A stretch of DNA of 64,000 nt from Halanaerobiaceae bacterium ANBcell28 (GTDB taxonomy: Bacteria; Bacillota; Halanaerobiia; Halanaerobiales; DTU029): positions 1 to 64,000 of the forward strand of contig JBBJJH010000003.1 in the NCBI GenBank assembly GCA_037623315.1. The letters run 5' to 3'. Below, one piece after another: positions 21,598 to 31,273 of the stretch; position 1 is the stretch's first letter, and every line of letters begins with the position of its first letter. The position numbers and the translations under genes were made by a program. Below the pieces are notes generated by a model. The model made no database searches. It was given only the letters and a program-made list of their open reading frames with translations, and had not been told where the DNA came from.

Positions 21598-23400
21598 TTA
21601 TATTTTAATTATAGTCTCTATATCTATAATAAGAGATACTGTACCATCACCAAGAATAGAAGCACCTGATACAAAATTTAGATCAGCAAACTCCTCTCCC
21701 ATCGGCTTAACAACTATCTCCCGTCTATCTACAATATCATCTACAGGAAGAGCCCTGATTCTATTATCCATCTCTAAAATTATGACTAATGATTTTTGAT
21801 AATTATGATCATCTTCCAGGACTCTCGAAATATTTATAACAGGTATCACTGCTTCCCTCACTTTAACCATAGCTCTCTTACCCTTTACTTCAACCCATTT
21901 ATCTTCTGACAGTTGGACTATCTGCTTGATGTTTAGGGTAGGGATGATATATTTACTACCAGCAATATTGATAATAGTACCATTCATTACAGCCAAATTA
22001 ATCGGGATCTTTAATACGAATTTACAGCCCTTACCAGGATTATTTATTACTTCAATTTTCCCGCCAATTTTGGAAATCTGCGTTTTTACGACATCCATAC
22101 CAACTCCACGTCCAGATATAGTATCAACATTTTCAGTTGTTGAAAAACCTGGCAGTAAAATAAAGTCTAATATCTCTCTGTCTCCATATTTTTTTGAAGT
22201 GTCTATTAATTTTTTTTCGACTGCTTTTTGATATACTTTCTCGATATCTATACCATTACCATCATCACTAACTTCAATATAGACACTTCCCTTATTACTG
22301 TATGCTGAAACCTTTACCTGACCGTTCTCTCTTTTATTTCTCTCCTGCCGTAGTTGCTGATTTTCTATCCCGTGACTAATGGAATTTTTGACCAGATGAA
22401 CCAATGGTTCCAGGAGCTTTTCAGCGATGTTACGATCTATTTCAGTTTCTTCACCTTCTACAATAAAATTTATATTTTTATCGAGTTCATCTATCGTGTC
22501 ACGGGCAATCCTGCTTATTTTTTGAAAGGTTGACCTGAGGGAGACCATTCTCAGTGACATACTCAGACTCTGAACTTCCTTCATAATTCTCGACATATTC
22601 ATAAGTTTTGTTATATAACTGTCATTTGATCCAAATTTTCTATAAGCCTCCTGTTCCAATTGTGATTGAGTAATTATTAATTCCCCCATCATATCTACCA
22701 GGTTATCGACCTTCTTTGTTGGTATTCTAATTATACCGCCATTAGAATTACATGACTTAAGGGTCTGTTGTTTATGTATTCCTTTGATAATATCTTTGCT
22801 TGTTGCTATTTTTTCATTTATAGCGATTTGGCCAAATTTTAAATTAGGATTTTGTTTTTGTTTATTCAAAATATAATCAATAGATTCTTTATCAATAATA
22901 TTATCCTCTAACAAGATTTCTCCAATCTTCTTTGGCTGTTCAAGGCTTGCTCTTTCGTTAAGGTCCCTATTAGCTTTTTCAAGTTCAGCCATCTTGTTTA
23001 ATATTCCTTCACACGACTCTAACTGTTCTATAAATAATTGAACTTTCGTAATATAATTCTCATCAGAAATAAGACTAATATCAGTACATATTTCTCCAAT
23101 AATATCAGAAGACTTCAAGATTATATTTATTATTTGCTTATTAATAACTAAGGAACCTTTACGGCATAAATCAAGTATTGTTTCTGTTTTATGGGACAGT
23201 TCCTGGATTAAATCCTGATCTACAAAACCTGCCAATCCCTTAATTGTATGAAAAGCCCTGAATAAACTATGTAATATCTGTTCATTATCTGGTTCTTTTT
23301 CCAGATCGAGAAGATTCATTTCTATTGTTTCAAGATTTTCCCTGGTCTCAATAATAAAATCCTGCAAAAACTCCTCATCTATCTCATTATTATGGCTCAC
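21598..23400 (-). CDS. cheA: Chemotaxis histidine kinase CheA with an atypical linker domain
   Basis: A 600-residue kinase. P1 (HPt) has phospho-acceptor H51 in FRAFHTIKG. P3 starts near GGIIRIPTKKVDNLVDMMGE. P4 has the N box VHLVKNSISHGIE, the G boxes VSDDGNGID and GRGVGMDVVK, and P5 is the CheW-like C-terminus. Where P2 is expected there is a segment of about 55 residues, KKIGEILLEDNIIDKESIDY to IIKGIHKQQ, that resembles the GspE/MshE N-terminal (MshEN-like) fold. I see no clear P2 docking domain. Start is GTG with AGGAGG upstream. Confidence 0.94.
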   Translation of the reverse strand: MSHNNEIDEEFLQDFIIETRENLETIEMNLLDLEKEPDNEQILHSLFRAFHTIKGLAGFVDQDLIQELSHKTETILDLCRKGSLVINKQIINIILKSSDIIGEICTDISLISDENYITKVQLFIEQLESCEGILNKMAELEKANRDLNERASLEQPKKIGEILLEDNIIDKESIDYILNKQKQNPNLKFGQIAINEKIATSKDIIKGIHKQQTLKSCNSNGGIIRIPTKKVDNLVDMMGELIITQSQLEQEAYRKFGSNDSYITKLMNMSRIMKEVQSLSMSLRMVSLRSTFQKISRIARDTIDELDKNINFIVEGEETEIDRNIAEKLLEPLVHLVKNSISHGIENQQLRQERNKRENGQVKVSAYSNKGSVYIEVSDDGNGIDIEKVYQKAVEKKLIDTSKKYGDREILDFILLPGFSTTENVDTISGRGVGMDVVKTQISKIGGKIEVINNPGKGCKFVLKIPINLAVMNGTIINIAGSKYIIPTLNIKQIVQLSEDKWVEVKGKRAMVKVREAVIPVINISRVLEDDHNYQKSLVIILEMDNRIRALPVDDIVDRREIVVKPMGEEFADLNFVSGASILGDGTVSLIIDIETIIKI

Positions 23401-23433
23401 TTTTTCTCAACCTCCTAATCTCAGGTAAAATAG

Positions 23434-23880
23434 TTACTGGATGGCATAGGATATATATAGATGATCTTCTGCAATTTTAAATTTTAACTTTTGAGCAGGA
23501 ATATTACTGATCATAATATACATATCCTGTCCGGTTGCGATTGTAGGTGGAGATAAATCTATTTGCTTATCAGTAGCAATCCCAGATACAACACTACCTA
23601 TTAGTATATTGGCTAATTCTCCTAAAGCACTTTCACCCATATTATCAATTTCTTTTATCTCCATTCCACCCATCATAGCAGAAATTATTCTTAATGCCGT
23701 TTTTTTATTTAAACTTATTATCATATTACCCTGTGTACCATTGCTTAAACCGATTAATACATTAACTTCCTCTACTGAATTCAAATTACTATCTTCGTCT
23801 TCTGTTAACAATTCCAAATTATAACCAAACATAGGAAAAGTAGTGTTACATGCTTTAACAATATTCTCTGTTAGTATCAC
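23434..23880 (-). CDS. cheX: CheX-like phosphatase
   Basis: A 148-residue CheC/CheX family protein with one ExxN signature in ALGELANILIGS. It resembles the protein at 2485-2952 (both have GGMEIKE- or AGMEIKE-type helices just before the motif). A GTG start with AAGGGG upstream sits four bases after the previous stop. It would remove phosphate from CheY-like receivers encoded in this operon. Confidence 0.85.
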   Translation of the reverse strand: MILTENIVKACNTTFPMFGYNLELLTEDEDSNLNSVEEVNVLIGLSNGTQGNMIISLNKKTALRIISAMMGGMEIKEIDNMGESALGELANILIGSVVSGIATDKQIDLSPPTIATGQDMYIMISNIPAQKLKFKIAEDHLYISYAIQ

Positions 23881-23883
23881 TCA

Positions 23884-24345
23884 CTACACCCCTTCAAATC
23901 CAATATTTAATTTCAGGTTTATTTCATTATCTTTGTAATAAATATCTTTTGCCATGATATTCGGAGTAGCTATTTGCAGATTAATACCTGTAAAAACAGC
24001 TGGAGGTGTTAAGCGAACAAGGCTGTCCCTATTAAGATTGTTTAAATATGTAATAGCCCTACCTGATAACATATTTACAAATTCACCCATAAAAAGATAG
24101 AGTTCGGATTTTTCAGCTAGAGGGCCAAAATTCATAGTCTCTGTTATAAATTTAGCTGTAAGTTCTGTAGTTTCCAAAAGGAGTCTTCCTTTATAAGAAC
24201 CTGTCATACCGATAATCACAATAACTTTTTTCTCATTGTTTAGAACATTATTCTCTTTAGAAAATTTAATTAGTTCTTTTTCCAGTAATTCAGAAGATAT
24301 TTCCTGTAAGGCCTGTTTGAAGTACTTACAATAGGTACCAACCAT
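23884..24345 (-). CDS. Divergent CheC/CheX-family protein
   Basis: A 153-residue protein with the family layout and one ExxN signature in FMGEFVNMLSGRA, more diverged than its neighbour. The ATG at 24345 follows GGAGG by a normal distance; the GTG further upstream overlaps that site. It is probably a second phosphatase or a partner of the CheY-like protein encoded immediately before it. Confidence 0.75.
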   Translation of the reverse strand: MVGTYCKYFKQALQEISSELLEKELIKFSKENNVLNNEKKVIVIIGMTGSYKGRLLLETTELTAKFITETMNFGPLAEKSELYLFMGEFVNMLSGRAITYLNNLNRDSLVRLTPPAVFTGINLQIATPNIMAKDIYYKDNEINLKLNIGFEGV

Positions 24346-24356
24346 TCTTTCCTCCA

Positions 24357-24731
24357 CTAAAAATCACCCTTTAAAGTATCCTGAATTGCATTTAAAAGGA
24401 TATCTGGTTTAAAAGGTTTTGGTATAAAATGTCTTACGCCAATACTTTTTGCCTCTTCTATCAAGGCATCATCACCCATAGCACTCATCATGATTATATT
24501 TGCGTCAGGATTCTTATCATAAATATAGCAGGCTGTTTCAATACCATCCATAACAGGCATTGTTACGTCAAGTGTAATAATATCTGGTTTATATTGCTCG
24601 ATTAATTCTAGTCCAATTTTCCCATTCAATGCATTATCGACTACCTGAATCCCTTCAGGTTCCAATGCCCTTTTAACAGCTTTAAATATAAATGGTGAAT
24701 CATCAATAACTAATACTTTTAATTGTTTCAT
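24357..24731 (-). CDS. cheY: CheY-like single-domain response regulator
   Basis: A 124-residue receiver with the acidic pair IDDS, phospho-acceptor D55 in ITLDVTMPVMDG, the conserved switch region MMSAMGDD and K in FIPKPFKP. It has no output domain. It is the first gene of the operon running to cheB, so it is the likely motor-binding or sink regulator of CheA. ATG 24731 has GGAGG eight bases upstream. Confidence 0.9.
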   Translation of the reverse strand: MKQLKVLVIDDSPFIFKAVKRALEPEGIQVVDNALNGKIGLELIEQYKPDIITLDVTMPVMDGIETACYIYDKNPDANIIMMSAMGDDALIEEAKSIGVRHFIPKPFKPDILLNAIQDTLKGDF

Positions 24732-24894
24732 TACCACAACCTCCTGTGATTGGATTATTCATTTAGTCAAACTCCCCCTCATTCCTAGGGGATATAAAGT
24801 TTATTATTCCTATGAAATAATGAATCTTTATATTAAAAGAAATCTTCCCTCTAAACTAGTAGTTAGTATCTGAAAAGAATTCTGATTAATACTG

Positions 24895-26400
24895 TTATTG
24901 TATATTATTTACTGAGGCCCATTCATCTAATTGTCTCTGCTTCTCAGCAATCACTTTATCTATTCCTGCATCTTTAAGGCTTCTCAAAAAGCGTGGTAAG
25001 ATAGAATCAGGATCAACACTGCCTGTTTCCAGTGCTGGTCTATATTTCTCAGATACAGTTGTTAAGGCAGCTATTTCTAACTTAACCGGAGATGTATCAA
25101 ATACAAATCCCAGTGATTTTGCCTTATAGGCATTTTCATTAAATTCTATTGTATCCTGCCAGAGAGTAGGGGGATTACCTTCCCAGATATGTGTTATCAT
25201 CTGATTGCCAAACATCCAGCCAGTATTTAAATTATATCCAACATTGTCCACATTGACTCCTTCTGGATAAGCCAGTAAGCCATTATCCTTAATAATATAA
25301 TGTGTACCTTCTACACCATAACTTAATAAATTTGCAATATCGGGGTCAGTGTACAATAAATTTATAAATTGCATAGCCTTTGCCGGTGCTTTACTAGCTC
25401 TAGTAATTCCCCAGGAGATTAACTGAATATTAAATGTAGTAGTGTAGGGAGAAATAATTTCTTTGGCTATCATTTCTTTTCCAATGCTTTTGGACTCCTG
25501 TTTCTCTATACCAGGCTTAGTTCCAGAAAAATAGCCAAAACCCTTATCTGCTCTTATAAGACTAAACTGAGAGTCTGTATTAGTTGCAGCATCTTTTAAA
25601 ATATATCCCTTCTCATACCATTCACGCATTTTATAGACTAATTCCTTATATTCCTCAGTTTCAAACCAATTAACTACCTTTAATTGCCTGCCCTTATCCA
25701 ATAGGACACCAAAATTATCTCCTAATGGAACTATATCATTATAAAAATGTAAAAAAGAACCCCCTACACTTGGAATTAAAGGAGTAAAATTAGGTCTTTG
25801 AGCCTTTATCTTGGCAAAAATCTCATCAAAGGGCTCTAATCTATCTACTAAACTTACTCCCTTTTCTACCTGGATTTTACTTATATCAAGGTTATAATTA
25901 TCAATTATATCTTTGCGCATTAATATACCAATACCAGAGGTCATATCGCGTAAGGCGGTAATACTAAATAATTTTCCATCAATTGTGGTCCCCTGTAAAT
26001 AGGCATAATCAACAAGATCTTTAATACCCTGACCATATTGATTCAATAGGTCATTTAGTTGAATAAGATGTCCTCTGGAAATAAAGGAATGTAATATATC
26101 TGGTAATAATATTCCCAGTACATCTATTTCTTTTCCACTTGATAACATAAAGTTAATTTGCTGTTCGTATCTTCCAAAATCAATTGTTAATAATTTAACT
26201 CTAACATTAAGCTTTTCTAAGGTAACCTTATTTACCTCTTCCTGCACCATATTCAGATCAGGAGGGGTCTCGCCAAATATAGGAAATACCATTACCAGCT
26301 CTTGAGGCTTTTCCTCTGCAATAACATTTTCATTAGACATCAAAAATACTGTCATGAGTAAGATAATAAATAACAATACAAAATAATTTGTTTTTTCCAT
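24895..26400 (-). CDS. Extracellular solute-binding protein (family 1, DUF3502/LipO-like)
   Basis: A 501-residue periplasm-type binding protein. The N-terminal signal segment (about 5-28, ending NVIAEE) lacks a lipobox cysteine, so anchoring is unclear. Visible family features are LTIDFGRYEQQINFMLSSG and WGITRASKAPAKAMQFINLLY. Such proteins bind oligosaccharides for ABC importers. No permease or ATPase lies nearby. Instead it follows a YesM/YesN pair 174 bases away, which suggests ligand presentation to the kinase or use of distant permeases. Confidence 0.8.
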   Translation of the reverse strand: MEKTNYFVLLFIILLMTVFLMSNENVIAEEKPQELVMVFPIFGETPPDLNMVQEEVNKVTLEKLNVRVKLLTIDFGRYEQQINFMLSSGKEIDVLGILLPDILHSFISRGHLIQLNDLLNQYGQGIKDLVDYAYLQGTTIDGKLFSITALRDMTSGIGILMRKDIIDNYNLDISKIQVEKGVSLVDRLEPFDEIFAKIKAQRPNFTPLIPSVGGSFLHFYNDIVPLGDNFGVLLDKGRQLKVVNWFETEEYKELVYKMREWYEKGYILKDAATNTDSQFSLIRADKGFGYFSGTKPGIEKQESKSIGKEMIAKEIISPYTTTFNIQLISWGITRASKAPAKAMQFINLLYTDPDIANLLSYGVEGTHYIIKDNGLLAYPEGVNVDNVGYNLNTGWMFGNQMITHIWEGNPPTLWQDTIEFNENAYKAKSLGFVFDTSPVKLEIAALTTVSEKYRPALETGSVDPDSILPRFLRSLKDAGIDKVIAEKQRQLDEWASVNNIQ

Positions 26401-26574
26401 CTTATTTTCACCTACTTTGAATGTAGGATTTTGTCGTTCCCTTACACTTAGTGTAATATTATTATATATTATCGAATAAATATTTACTGTTCATATAACG
26501 ACCTTTTGATTGTAGTATTCCGACTTTTTAATATAATAATACCTTTAACCTGTAGGAAAAGACAAAAAACCTAA

Positions 26575-28302
26575 CTAAATTTTATCAGAATCTTTTAGTA
26601 ATAGAATACTTATAACAGCACCGCCATATTCTGTCCGGTTATTTATCTTAAATATATACTTGTCATAGAGAATATCTAACCTCTTCCTGATGTTCCATAT
26701 ACCCACATGTTCTCTGTCCTCTTTGATAATAACAGATCCTGTTTTAAGGTCTTCTAATATATCATCATTAAATCCTGGGCCATTATCTTTGATAATTATT
26801 TTTGTATATTCATCTTTATTAATTATCTCAGTATATACGTTTATATTAATTAAAAGGCTATTTTCAATACTTAATCCATGTTTTATAGAATTTTCAACAA
26901 ATGTCTGTACTATCAAAGGGGGTACTGGAATATCCAATAATCTATTCTCTATATCAATATTACACTCCAATCTTCCTGGAAAACGTAATTGATGAATTTT
27001 AATATAATTTTTAACATGATTTAACTCTTCACTTAAAAGAACGAAGGATATATTACTCCTGAACATAAAGCGAAAATACTGAACAAGAGACCTACTTATC
27101 TCTTTTATTAAACTATAATTTTTACTTTGAGCAAGACTATAAACTATATTAAGTGAATTCAAGAAAAAATGAGGATTAACCTGTAATTGTAAATGTTTTA
27201 ATTCTGCCCTCTGTTTCTCCAATTTTTCTTCATAAATATTAATACGGAGCTGCTTGATCTCATCCATCATTTCATTAAATGTCTGAAAAATTCTTCTGAA
27301 CTCATTTGAGGTAGGAAAATCAGCTATACGTACGTCTAGGTCACCATATTGGACTTGTCTTATAGACTGGTCTATTTTTCCTAGCGGATGTAATAGCACC
27401 CTTCTTAAAAAATAAAAACATATAGGTAATAATAATAAAGAACCAATAACAATAAAACCAATAACCTTTTGTAAATATGATAAACTCTCAAGTATTATTT
27501 TAGATGGAATTAATGCTATTAAACTAAATTCAGCTAAGCTGGATCTTTTACTTATTACCAAAAATTTCTCTTTCTCTCCTGACAGATAATAGTCATTTAT
27601 ATTTTTATTAAGATCTATTTTGTTTCTAATAACTATTTCTTGATTAATCATAGGTATGCCCTGTTTATCAGCTAATAAAGTAGTGCCTTCTTCCCCTAAA
27701 TCGACCAGATTCATAGGTATATTTAATTCTCTTATATTAAGCCATAAGCCAATATATGTGTCTTCTATCTTCATTATATGAAACAAATAATTCTCACCTT
27801 CAATTTTCTCTATGTACCAGTCATCTCTATACTTATAGTCAACACCAGGTAAAGTTTGTTTTATATAATCTCTAACATGGACTTTTTGCTGATAATTTAT
27901 TTTACTATTATATACTTCCACCAGATCATCTTTCTTCTCTGAATAAATAAAAATAGAGTTAACCATTTCAAACATCAATATGTCTTTTGATATTTTGTTT
28001 CTTAAACTGATTTTAGCCAGAGTATAATTATTATAATCATTTGAATAAACCATTGTCAGAAAATCTTTATTTAAACCACTAATGTTATATAGATATTTAG
28101 CTGTTCCAAGCAATGAATTCTCTAACTGCCTCATATAAAGAGTGATCATATTTTTATTAGATTGAGCTACTTGATTTTGAATTACATTAATTGCATAATA
28201 ATTATTAAATATAAGAAACAGTATTAAGGGAATAAATACAGTTAATACTCCACAAATAATTTTCACTCGAACAGAGTTCCAGGAAATTTTCTTACATAAC
28301 AA
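26575..28302 (-). CDS. YesM-type sensor histidine kinase
   Basis: A 575-residue kinase: TM1 about 15-35, an extracytoplasmic Cache-like sensor of about 240 residues, TM2 about 277-300, HAMP, a His_kinase domain with LQLQVNPHFFLNSLN (phospho-acceptor H) and an HATPase domain with FVENSIKHG and IKDNGPGFND. This family pairs with AraC-type YesN regulators and controls carbohydrate uptake. TTG start with AAGGATGG upstream. The regulator gene ends 15 bases before it. Confidence 0.9.
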   Translation of the reverse strand: MLCKKISWNSVRVKIICGVLTVFIPLILFLIFNNYYAINVIQNQVAQSNKNMITLYMRQLENSLLGTAKYLYNISGLNKDFLTMVYSNDYNNYTLAKISLRNKISKDILMFEMVNSIFIYSEKKDDLVEVYNSKINYQQKVHVRDYIKQTLPGVDYKYRDDWYIEKIEGENYLFHIMKIEDTYIGLWLNIRELNIPMNLVDLGEEGTTLLADKQGIPMINQEIVIRNKIDLNKNINDYYLSGEKEKFLVISKRSSLAEFSLIALIPSKIILESLSYLQKVIGFIVIGSLLLLPICFYFLRRVLLHPLGKIDQSIRQVQYGDLDVRIADFPTSNEFRRIFQTFNEMMDEIKQLRINIYEEKLEKQRAELKHLQLQVNPHFFLNSLNIVYSLAQSKNYSLIKEISRSLVQYFRFMFRSNISFVLLSEELNHVKNYIKIHQLRFPGRLECNIDIENRLLDIPVPPLIVQTFVENSIKHGLSIENSLLININVYTEIINKDEYTKIIIKDNGPGFNDDILEDLKTGSVIIKEDREHVGIWNIRKRLDILYDKYIFKINNRTEYGGAVISILLLKDSDKI

Positions 28303-28317
28303 ATTAACCCATCCTTT

Positions 28318-29901
28318 CTATACTCCATTATCTTTTCTTTTATGATTATCACGATATTCACTGGGACTCATACCCGTAAGCTTTTTATACATTTTAGCGA
28401 AATGAGAAAAATTATTATAACCAACATGAACAGCTATAGTACTAATCTGCATGTTTGTTTTGCTTAACAATTCTTTGGCCATCTCTATACGTTCAATTAA
28501 CAAATATTTAACCATTGAATATCCAGTCTCTTCTTTAAATATTCTATTTAAATAGTCAGAATTATAACCTACATATTCGGCTATATCATCTCGAGTTATC
28601 TGCTTTTCTAGATTTTGATGAATATACTTAATGCTTTTTTCTACCGATGTTTCATTTTCCTGTTTTTGACTATAATTTTCTACTGACTTTACAATATACT
28701 CTACCCATATAAGCATATCATCAATTGATCTTTGTGCATTTTCATATATATTAATTATCCTTTCATCATCTATTATTTGATGTACCTTAATCCCTTTTTG
28801 TTTTAATATAGAGTATATTATTTGCAGGAAATTTTGTTGGAATTGATAGAGTATATATGAATTCAAACCTGTTGCACTAGCCATATTTTCTAGAAAGTTT
28901 TGTACCTCGTTAATTAATCTCTCTTTTAGTCCTTCGTTTATCAGGGTAGTCCACAACTCAATATTTACTGTCTCAATTTTAGATTCTGGTTTTTTATATT
29001 CAGAGAGTAAAAATACCCTCTTTTTAAAAGCTATATTATTTCTTTCATATTCGTGTAGTTTATGAACTGTTGTAGCTAAATTATTTACAAAAACCTTATC
29101 CCCAATATAACATAGCAAATCACATTCATTTTTGTTGGTCTCTATAAATTGTTTACATTTTTTTATTATATTAATTTTATCCAGGTACCCATTATCTAAT
29201 AGTATAATAATAAATTCATCTTTATACAATTGTAATATTTGGCTATTATTACTTTGACAGAAAATGTCTATAGCTACCCTTTGTAATTCAAACTCCATTA
29301 ATTTCTTATCATGTAAAGAATAATCTTTATGCCAGCCTTGTATATTTATTATAATTGGTAGATATCTATCTGATTCCTGCAATGGAATATTTTGTAGTTC
29401 GGCAGCTTTTTTTATAGACTGAAAATCGGGAGCTATCTTCTGCATTACGATATCCTGCCAAAACCTTTCCACAAAGATTGACTTATGCTCATCCCATAAT
29501 CTACTTCTTTCTTTTAAACTGCTTTCTTTTTTTATTTCTGATATTGCTTTATGAATAGCAATAGTAAGTTCTTCTGAAGATGCAGGTTTTAATATATAAT
29601 CCAGACTACCCAACTGAATTGCCTGTCGGGTATAATTAAATTCTGCATGACAGGTTAAAAAAATGCACTTAATATCAGTATATTCCTGTCGTACCCATTT
29701 CAGCAATTCAAGTCCACTACCCTGAGGCATTTCTATGTCACAAAGTATAATATCTATTCTGTTTTTCCCGATTATATCCTTGGCCTGCTGTATATTATAA
29801 GCAGTAAAGACTCCTCCTATTTTTAAGTCCTCCCAATTTACAGAAGATTTAATACCATCGACAGCATGTACTTCATCATCAATTATTAATAAATTATACA
29901 T
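28318..29901 (-). CDS. YesN-type response regulator with AraC DNA-binding domain
   Basis: A 527-residue protein. The N-terminal receiver has IIDDEVHAVDG, phospho-acceptor D in IILCDIEMPQGSG and K in LDYILKPASS. A long middle region of about 280 residues follows. The C-terminal pair of helix-turn-helices has ITRDDIAEYVGYNSDYLNR and ISTIAVHVGYNNFSHFAK. It is expected to activate genes in response to the neighbouring kinase. AGGGGG precedes the ATG. Confidence 0.92.
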   Translation of the reverse strand: MYNLLIIDDEVHAVDGIKSSVNWEDLKIGGVFTAYNIQQAKDIIGKNRIDIILCDIEMPQGSGLELLKWVRQEYTDIKCIFLTCHAEFNYTRQAIQLGSLDYILKPASSEELTIAIHKAISEIKKESSLKERSRLWDEHKSIFVERFWQDIVMQKIAPDFQSIKKAAELQNIPLQESDRYLPIIINIQGWHKDYSLHDKKLMEFELQRVAIDIFCQSNNSQILQLYKDEFIIILLDNGYLDKINIIKKCKQFIETNKNECDLLCYIGDKVFVNNLATTVHKLHEYERNNIAFKKRVFLLSEYKKPESKIETVNIELWTTLINEGLKERLINEVQNFLENMASATGLNSYILYQFQQNFLQIIYSILKQKGIKVHQIIDDERIINIYENAQRSIDDMLIWVEYIVKSVENYSQKQENETSVEKSIKYIHQNLEKQITRDDIAEYVGYNSDYLNRIFKEETGYSMVKYLLIERIEMAKELLSKTNMQISTIAVHVGYNNFSHFAKMYKKLTGMSPSEYRDNHKRKDNGV

Positions 29902-30733
29902 TATAAATTAATCCCCCTACTTTTTTGTTTTCTCTTATTATATGATTATACTGAAAAAACAACAAATTATAATCACACAAAAAAACAATTTTGATTTCAT
30001 TTAATCATAAAATTTCGGGTTTTTAATTAATGTTGTGAAAATTCTGCTCATTGTAGTTAAGATTGTAAAATAATTACTCTCTATAAACCGTTTATACCAA
30101 GTATTCAAGTCAGAAAGTTTATTCATCTTTTAATTCTTCACTATTTTTACATCTATTATATCATCTTTTTTTCTGCTTGAAAGTATAGTAATTAATTCTT
30201 TTTCTTTTGGATTAGAAAGTGCAACAGCACAATTATTTCTTTTGCGAATTGAAAATTCATCTCAAAAACAACCTTTTCATTTAAAATGTAAATACATAAA
30301 TTTTTTTCTCTATAATTTTTGCTCCTATAAAATTGATGTCATATAACATTGCATTGCCAACACTTACTTGTGACAATACAATGATATGTGATGGGATGGT
30401 TCCTTCCTATTCAAAAACTACCATGGACGATAGTCCTTATAAAAGACTAGAAAAAAGGCTCTTTCTCAGATAGGATGATTACAGCGGAATATGAAAAGCA
30501 CAATACAGTCATACAAAGGATTTCTAAGAATATATGTATCTTTCTATATTGTAAAACATCGCATTTAAGAAAGAACCAGAAAAAACTACCTCTCTCTTGC
30601 TGTATAATATCATTGAAGTGTTCCATAATATATATATAAAGCAAGCACAAGTAATTTACTGTAAATTTGGAGATTCTAGGGAAATTACCAATGATAATTA
30701 CTTTTAAAAAAATTAATAAGCAGGTGATAATTA
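29902..30733. other. 830-base stretch without intact genes
   Basis: AT-rich sequence upstream of the divergent yesN-like and membrane-protein genes, so it should contain their promoters. I cannot place these confidently. A decayed coding segment lies at 30130-30280. A 67-codon frame at 30447-30650 has no ribosome site and unusual composition and is not called. Confidence 0.5.
30130..30280 (-). pseudogene. C-terminal coding remnant, frameshifted
   Basis: The minus strand reads EFSIRKRNNCAVALSNPKEK and on to IIDVKIVKN before a stop. It has protein-like composition and an apparent upstream piece KVVFE displaced by one base. There is no intact start or ribosome site. The family is not recognised. 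It is likely the tail of a lost gene. Confidence 0.35.
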
Positions 30734-31171
30734 ATGCAGGATAGATTTGTCAACGGGTTTCTTTCAGGGATAATTGCCTTCTTAATTACGACGCCAATTT
30801 CATTTATCTTAGTACATTATGAGCTGGTAAGTAGGAGCTTCGCTGACTTTGCTGCTATACTTAGTCTACAAAGATTTCCTGAAACTTTGGCAGAAATTCT
30901 TTTTGGAATACTGGTTGAAGCTATGACATCAGCGGTATGGGCAGTTATTTTTGCTTACATTGTACTTTTTATTGGAAGCAAGCACCTCTGGTTTAAAGGT
31001 TTTGTTTATGCTGGTTCATTTTGGTACATCTATGTACTCATGATTTTCTTTTTAAAAGAAGTAGAATTTAATGTACAAACAGGTTTGCTAAACGGTCTTC
31101 TTGCAGGGTTTTGGGGTATTGTAATGGCAATAGCTTTTGGCTGGCTACAAACACGTATTAAGAAGGCATAG
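30734..31171 (+). CDS. Small four-helix integral membrane protein, function unknown
   Basis: A 145-residue protein with about four hydrophobic helices (about 8-28, 52-82, 88-108 and 115-140) separated by short loops. Several Gly/Ala-rich helix faces (GFLSGIIAF, NGLLAGFWGIV) are seen. The short basic C-terminus RIKKA suggests a cytoplasmic end. A modest AGGTGA site precedes the ATG. It is the only intact plus-strand gene before 57.6 kb. An insertion-element end begins about 40 bases after its stop. Confidence 0.65.
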   Translation: MQDRFVNGFLSGIIAFLITTPISFILVHYELVSRSFADFAAILSLQRFPETLAEILFGILVEAMTSAVWAVIFAYIVLFIGSKHLWFKGFVYAGSFWYIYVLMIFFLKEVEFNVQTGLLNGLLAGFWGIVMAIAFGWLQTRIKKA

Positions 31172-31210
31172 TCTAAAAGTGAACTCGTCCAGCTAAGCTG
31201 TACTTCGGGG

Positions 31211-31273
31211 AATCAGATGGAGACTCTACTCCACCTGATTAACGTCCCACCTACGCTAACGCTTAGAGGTGGG
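31211..31273 (+). mobile_element. IS200/IS605-type right-end hairpins (solo remnant)
   Basis: Two consecutive imperfect hairpins: 31211-31222 pairs with 31229-31240 (one G-U), and CCCACCT (31246-31252) pairs with AGGTGGG (31267-31273) around a short loop containing CGCTAACG. The arrangement, ending in GGTGGGGGTCTTA, is typical of the 3' end of IS200/IS605 tnpB elements, from which omega RNA scaffolds derive. No tnpA or tnpB is present. Also possible: a plain terminator for the membrane-protein gene. Confidence 0.5.

Noticed and set aside
30447-30650. 67-codon minus-strand open frame
   Set aside because: No ribosome site, aromatic/Cys-heavy composition typical of chance reading in AT-rich DNA, and no neighbour relation.
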